A DNA stretch of 64,000 nucleotides, from positions 88,926,546-88,990,545 of the forward strand of contig NC_081847.1 of NCBI RefSeq assembly GCF_963259705.1. The letters run 5' to 3'. Shown piece after piece: positions 59,866-64,000 of this stretch. The DNA is from Myotis daubentonii. Taxonomy: Eukaryota > Chordata > Mammalia > Chiroptera > Vespertilionidae. Below the pieces are notes generated by a model. That model saw only the letters and a list, made by a program, of their open reading frames with translations, had not been told where the DNA came from and searched no databases. How positions within the stretch are numbered: position 1 is the first letter of the stretch; each line of letters starts with the position of its first letter. The translations under genes were made by a program, and so were the position numbers.

Positions 59866-60625
59866 ATCACATACTTTTCAAGGAGTGTTAATTTTGAAAA
59901 TCATGCATTCTTCTAATATTGATATTTCAAAATATTTGAGGCACCAACCATGGGGAGAAACCAGAGGTTCTGATTGTGGTTAAAGCACCAGTGGTACGCA
60001 CTGGAGGGCAGCCAGGAGGGCTCCACACCAGGACACATCTTGGTACTCTGCTTTTAAGTTACATATTCATTCTACCCACTAAAGGCTGGCAATGACCCCA
60101 AGTTAAAAGAATGTTACCAGAAATAGTCACCAAATTCCTTCCCCCCCCCCCCCACTTCCGAACCCCCTAGTGACAGTTTCCAGCCCAAGTAAATATCCAG
60201 AGATGTTCTAGACAGCCTGCTGCTGAATTATGGCACGCTAGTTATTGGCACGGGTTCCAGGTGAGTGTTCCATAGCCTGGGACAGGGCAGTCCTGTGGTA
60301 ACATTTCGGGGAGGGTTTAAAGCAAAGGGCCTTAGCATTGGAGCCAAGGCAACACGATTCCCCAGCAAAGCCTGCCGTACAGTGGAATGTGCAAGCTGTT
60401 CTCCTGTCAGGAGACTGAGTTCCCCTCTGCTAAGGTGGTAAGACTGTGTACTTGAATGGCATTCAGGAGCTTTAAATAGTGAAAAAAGGTGCCCATTCCC
60501 AGCAGGAGACACTCTTAGAGCCCTGGGGAATGCCGATGGAAGGTGGGAATCGCTCGGAGACACCTAGTTCCATTTGGGCAGCACTGAGGGGGACGCCAGG
60601 GCAGTGCCAAGGCCTTTATTCTGGT
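59866..60625. other. Unassigned sequence
   Basis: No gene is seen. A 14 bp C-run lies at about 60140-60153. The 111-codon minus-strand frame at 60228-60563 shows no domain. Confidence 0.35.
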
Positions 60626-60640
60626 CCTGGGGACACTTTT

Positions 60641-60869
60641 TTAAATCCTCACCTGAGGATATTTTTCCATTGATTTTTAGAGAGAGTGAAAGGGAGAGAG
60701 AGACAGAGAAACACCGATGTGAGAGAGACGCATTGATTGGTTGCCTCCCGCATGTCCCCAACCAGGGCTGGGAACCTGCAACTGAGGTACGTGCCCTTGA
60801 CTGAAATCAAACCTGAGACCCTTCAGTTTACAGGCTGTCACTCTATCCACTGAGTCAAACTGGCCAGGG
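60641..60869 (-). mobile_element. VES SINE, minus strand, slightly decayed
   Basis: The reversed tail, 'tggttgcctcccgcatgtcc' and the head end 'gagtcaaactggccagggc' mark the SINE. The target duplication CCTGGGGACACTTTT (60626-60640) and CCTGGGGCCACTTTT (60870-60884) differs at one base, so it is older than the other copies. Confidence 0.92.
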
Positions 60870-60884
60870 CCTGGGGCCACTTTT

Positions 60885-61463
60885 GATTTTGCTCTAGGAT
60901 GCCCCAGAGTACTCCCAGAATGCCTCAGCTCCCCTCCCCCTCTTCCCCACTCCCAGACTCTGTTGCTGTGGGAAGGATGTGGTAAGACCTTCCTGGGAAA
61001 GTTTCTGCCTATTGCAGTATTTCCTGATGTCCAGTGGGTAATCAATACATCTGAACTGAAAGGCAGCAATAAGTAATTAAGTAATAAAACGAGAGTTCTG
61101 AATATAATGCAATATTAATGCCTATTTGATGGGTCATGGTTTGCCAGGACTTTGCTCTGTGTGACTGTTTTTCAGGGCTGACTATTTAAAACTCAGCATA
61201 CCTGAAGCTATGTAACCTCATCTAGTCAACTTAATTTTCTGGTACATGGTGCTTTCTGTCCTTGTTATCTGCCTCTTCTCTCCACTTTTCGACTCTAAGC
61301 AGCTGAAATCTCTAATATCAACTTAACTTACATGAACATGAAATAGAGAACCATAGATATGAGTCGACAGGAGCTGAGCAGGGCTGTGGGGGACAGGACA
61401 TCACTCATTCATGAGGTAGCCAGGAGTCAGCGCCAGCTCAACGGCACACAGCGCATGCATACA
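60885..61463. other. Unassigned sequence
   Basis: No gene or confident repeat is seen. Confidence 0.35.
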
Positions 61464-61501
61464 TGCACACACACACACACGCACACACGTACACACACAC
61501 G
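61464..61501. repeat. (CA)n microsatellite, impure
   Basis: CA repeats with G and T interruptions. Confidence 0.93.
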
Positions 61502-62499
61502 TCTAGCATATGGCCTGGATTACAGTAGCATTTGGTAAATGTTTCTAGGATGAATGAGCAAACAAATAAGTTAGCAGATGTCCACTACTTGGCACTGGGA
61601 GTCCTGGTCATGGGCATTGGGTCTTCCTGAGGCCACAGTCCCCATTGAACTGAGATGGGGGGTAGGAAGTGTGACAGGGACCAGTTCCTGGGCTGGGGCA
61701 TCAACACAGAATAAAGCCAGGACAAGGGCCTGATGACCAAGGACAGAGCATTGCAAACCTGAAGACACTTGGGCAGGGAGCTGTCGCTGCGGGGAGAGGT
61801 AACGGAGTGGTCTGCAATACAAAAGGGTGTTGATAATATAAAAAAATAAAAAGGCCCAGTATCTCTGCGTGTCCCCCAGCTGTAGTTAATAACCATTTCT
61901 GGCAGAGTTGGAAACAGACCAGCAGAAATTTGCATCAAAGGCTTTTACTGGGACCTTTACTATCATGATTTATATCTTAAAAGAGTTTATTGTCACTGGG
62001 CTGTGCAGAAAACAACCTCCGCATTATCATCCCAATTCCACCCCAGTAAATCTCAGGGAGATGTGTCCAAATAATAAGAGGAGATGAATTTAACATATCC
62101 CACATTTGTCATCGTTTCGCCCCCAAAGAACTAGCTGGGTTAGGAAGCTGGGAGAATGGAGTGGTCCTGCCAGCCCATCCGCAGACCTTGCCGCCTGCCC
62201 CTCAGCTCCAAACAGAGAGAAATGCTGAGTCCAGGTGGGAGCAGAATGCCTCCACCATTGCTGACCTCAGTTTCCCTGGCATTTCCTTCTCCCCGAGAGC
62301 TGGAGCAGGTCAAGGAGAGCCATGCTTATAGCGTGAGCACGAATCATTTCAACCCAAGAAGGCCCACCAAGGTCTTTGCTGGAATGAGTTCTTGCATTTC
62401 TATGGGGGCCATTTACCAATCAGGGGGAGCATTGTTTTTGCAGTGGTTTGGGGTGTGTGAAAGCTCCAAGGTGAGGTCCCTCACCTAAACTGCCCTTCG
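61502..62499. other. Unassigned sequence
   Basis: No gene is seen. The 110-117 codon frames here on both strands lack any recognisable domain. Confidence 0.35.
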
Positions 62500-62613
62500 T
62501 CCATGACGCGCTATCGCTTTACTTGGATATTACCTGAAACTGTATTATCTGTTTTTCTTTTCTTTTCTTTAAAGCCCAATCATGTATAAGCTCCATGACA
62601 GGAAGGAGGACGC
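62500..62613 (+). mobile_element. L2-like fragment
   Basis: 'catgtataagctccatgac' and 'aggaaggagg' resemble the L2 3' end, cut off by the following MER5A. Confidence 0.4.
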
Positions 62614-62830
62614 CAGTGGGTGTCACCCAGGGTGATTTTGCTGTCCCTCTCCAGGGGACATTTGGCAATGTCTAGAAACATTTTTGATTGTCACAACGGG
62701 GGTGGGGATGCTACTGGCATCTTGTGGGTAGATGCCAGGGATGCTGCTAAACATCCTACAACACCCAGGGCAGCCCCCACAACAAAGAAGTGTTTGTCAA
62801 AACATCACCGTGCCCAGGTTAGAATCTCCG
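62614..62830 (+). mobile_element. MER5A (hAT-Charlie) element
   Basis: It begins CAGTGGGTGTCACCC and contains 'ggggacatttggcaatgtct', 'ctactggcatcttgtgggta' and 'gatgctgctaaacatcctac'. It ends near 'gcccaggttagaatctcc'. This is the MER5A order, an old non-autonomous hAT shared by placental mammals. Confidence 0.88.
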
Positions 62831-63224
62831 GTCCAGTCTCTCCCGCTCCTTGCACAATGCCTGGAAACTGGTCGGCGATCCATAAGCCCGCATTAAAAAC
62901 AAGAATAAACGTCTGAACAATTCTTCGAACCTATGTTACCCATACGGAAATACACATTTTGTATGCATTGTGGGCACGAGTACCACACTTTTGTATACTT
63001 ATAAATTAAGTAAACATACATGTTTACAAATGAAGGTGATGGTGAGGTGCCCCCTCCAAGAACGTAGAAAGGTGGGAACTACGATGTCTTCTGACAATTA
63101 AACTATAAATCAACACATAATGAACTGAGCTGGGGCCTGTGGGGCCCCTTGAGGATAAAGAATGGAGCCCGGGCGAGCCTTACCCAAGCGTCAGTCTACA
63201 GCGCCATCTACGAACATGATTTCT
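62831..63224. other. Unassigned sequence
   Basis: No gene or confident repeat is seen. Confidence 0.35.
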
Positions 63225-63440
63225 GGAGTTTGGCTGCCTGGATTCCAAGGCTCCTCATTTACCAGGCGGTACGTTAGCTGAACAGTGAGTGTCTGTTTCT
63301 TCATCTCTGACATGGGAATAATCAGAGCCCTTGTCACAGAGGTGCTGGGAGGAGTAAACGAGGTGATGTATTAAAGCAGTTTAGTCTATGCAATGACTAG
63401 TACATAGTGAGGCCTCAGTGCATAGGAGCTGTTATTTATA
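63225..63440 (+). mobile_element. MIR SINE
   Basis: 'tttggctgcctggattccaa', 'gtttcttcatctctgacatg', 'gaataatcagagcccttgt' and the tail 'gtacatagtgaggcctcagt' follow the MIR consensus through core and 3' end. Confidence 0.8.
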
Positions 63441-63497
63441 AGACTGAACTGTAACTTCACTCGGTATTAGCAGATCTAAAGGAACAGCATTAATGAG

Positions 63498-63498
<1 letters not shown>

Positions 63499-63548
<50 letters not shown>
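63499..63548. repeat. (TG)n microsatellite
   Basis: About 25 uninterrupted TG units. Frames through it are artefacts. Confidence 0.97.
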
Positions 63549-63549
<1 letters not shown>

Positions 63550-64000
63550 TGGGAAAGTCAGCAATGGAAGCACAGAAACCCTAGAGTCAGAGGAGATAAT
63601 ATTTATTGCTTTTTTTTTTTTTTACCATATGCAGGTATTTTACTGTGTTCTGTATCCATTACCTCATCTAATTCCCAGGGATAATCCTTGGCTAAAGAGG
63701 CTAAGGGCCTAATCAAAGGACAGATGGCAGTGAGAATGGCCTTAGCTGCCTGGGACCTGCCTGAAAATGGGCAATCCCTGCTCTCCCCACCACAGCAGGA
63801 AGAGCTGCCCAGGCAAACATGACAATGACCAGCCCACACGGAGAAGCTTCTGAGGGCAGATTCACCTTCACTGTGGAAATGCATGCTTGGTTCATGCTCT
63901 CAACTGTTTTAATGACTCCAGCTCATTTCTCTTAAACGGTTTTAATCTTAATAAACAACTCTTGTTCTATGTCCCTTCCTACATCCGCCTACAGGCAAAT
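63549..64000. other. Unassigned sequence at the window end
   Basis: No gene is seen. A 14 bp T-run lies at 63610-63623. Confidence 0.35.

Overview
This window looks like vertebrate, AT-rich, intronic or intergenic DNA from a vesper bat (Vespertilionidae). The call rests on young repeats read directly from the sequence. There are tRNA-derived VES SINEs. There are seven non-autonomous HeliBat-type Helitrons (5' TC, 3' hairpin, CTAG end, A/T target). There are also young hAT miniature elements, including one that matches the SPIN family. Established knowledge ties abundant HeliBat copies together with VES SINEs to vesper bats; the species cannot be read from this window.

I found no intact protein-coding gene and no RNA gene other than tRNA-derived SINEs. 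The one clearly recognised gene copy is a processed pseudogene of ferritin light chain (FTL) at about 43821-44667. It keeps the 5' iron-responsive element and the polyadenylation signal but is frameshifted. Two minus-strand segments (46400-46480 and 32844-32970) have splice-site-like flanks. One plus-strand stretch (59596-59865) stays open for 90 codons apart from one stop. None of these could be assigned to a gene.

Layout: 1-12.4 kb holds a hAT end, several L1 3' fragments, a Helitron with a hAT inserted at its tip, and a VES SINE. 12.4-18.5 kb is mostly unique sequence. 18.5-20.8 kb has two Helitrons joined head to tail and an interstitial telomeric tract. 22-27 kb has two VES SINEs, a MaLR LTR, a 1 kb minisatellite and a hAT element. 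27-37 kb has VES, L1 and two Helitrons. 39-45.5 kb has L1 pieces, a hAT-like remnant, a 166 bp mariner-type MITE and the FTL pseudogene. 47.5-52.5 kb has two Helitrons, a VES SINE carrying an internal SPIN, a 16 bp minisatellite and L2. 53-64 kb has microsatellites, nested Tigger-type elements, two VES SINEs, MER5A and MIR.

The main content is a layered record of DNA transposon activity (Helitron, hAT/SPIN, mariner/Tigger) on top of retroposons. Several nested insertions give a relative order of events. Nothing suggests a new functional gene system.
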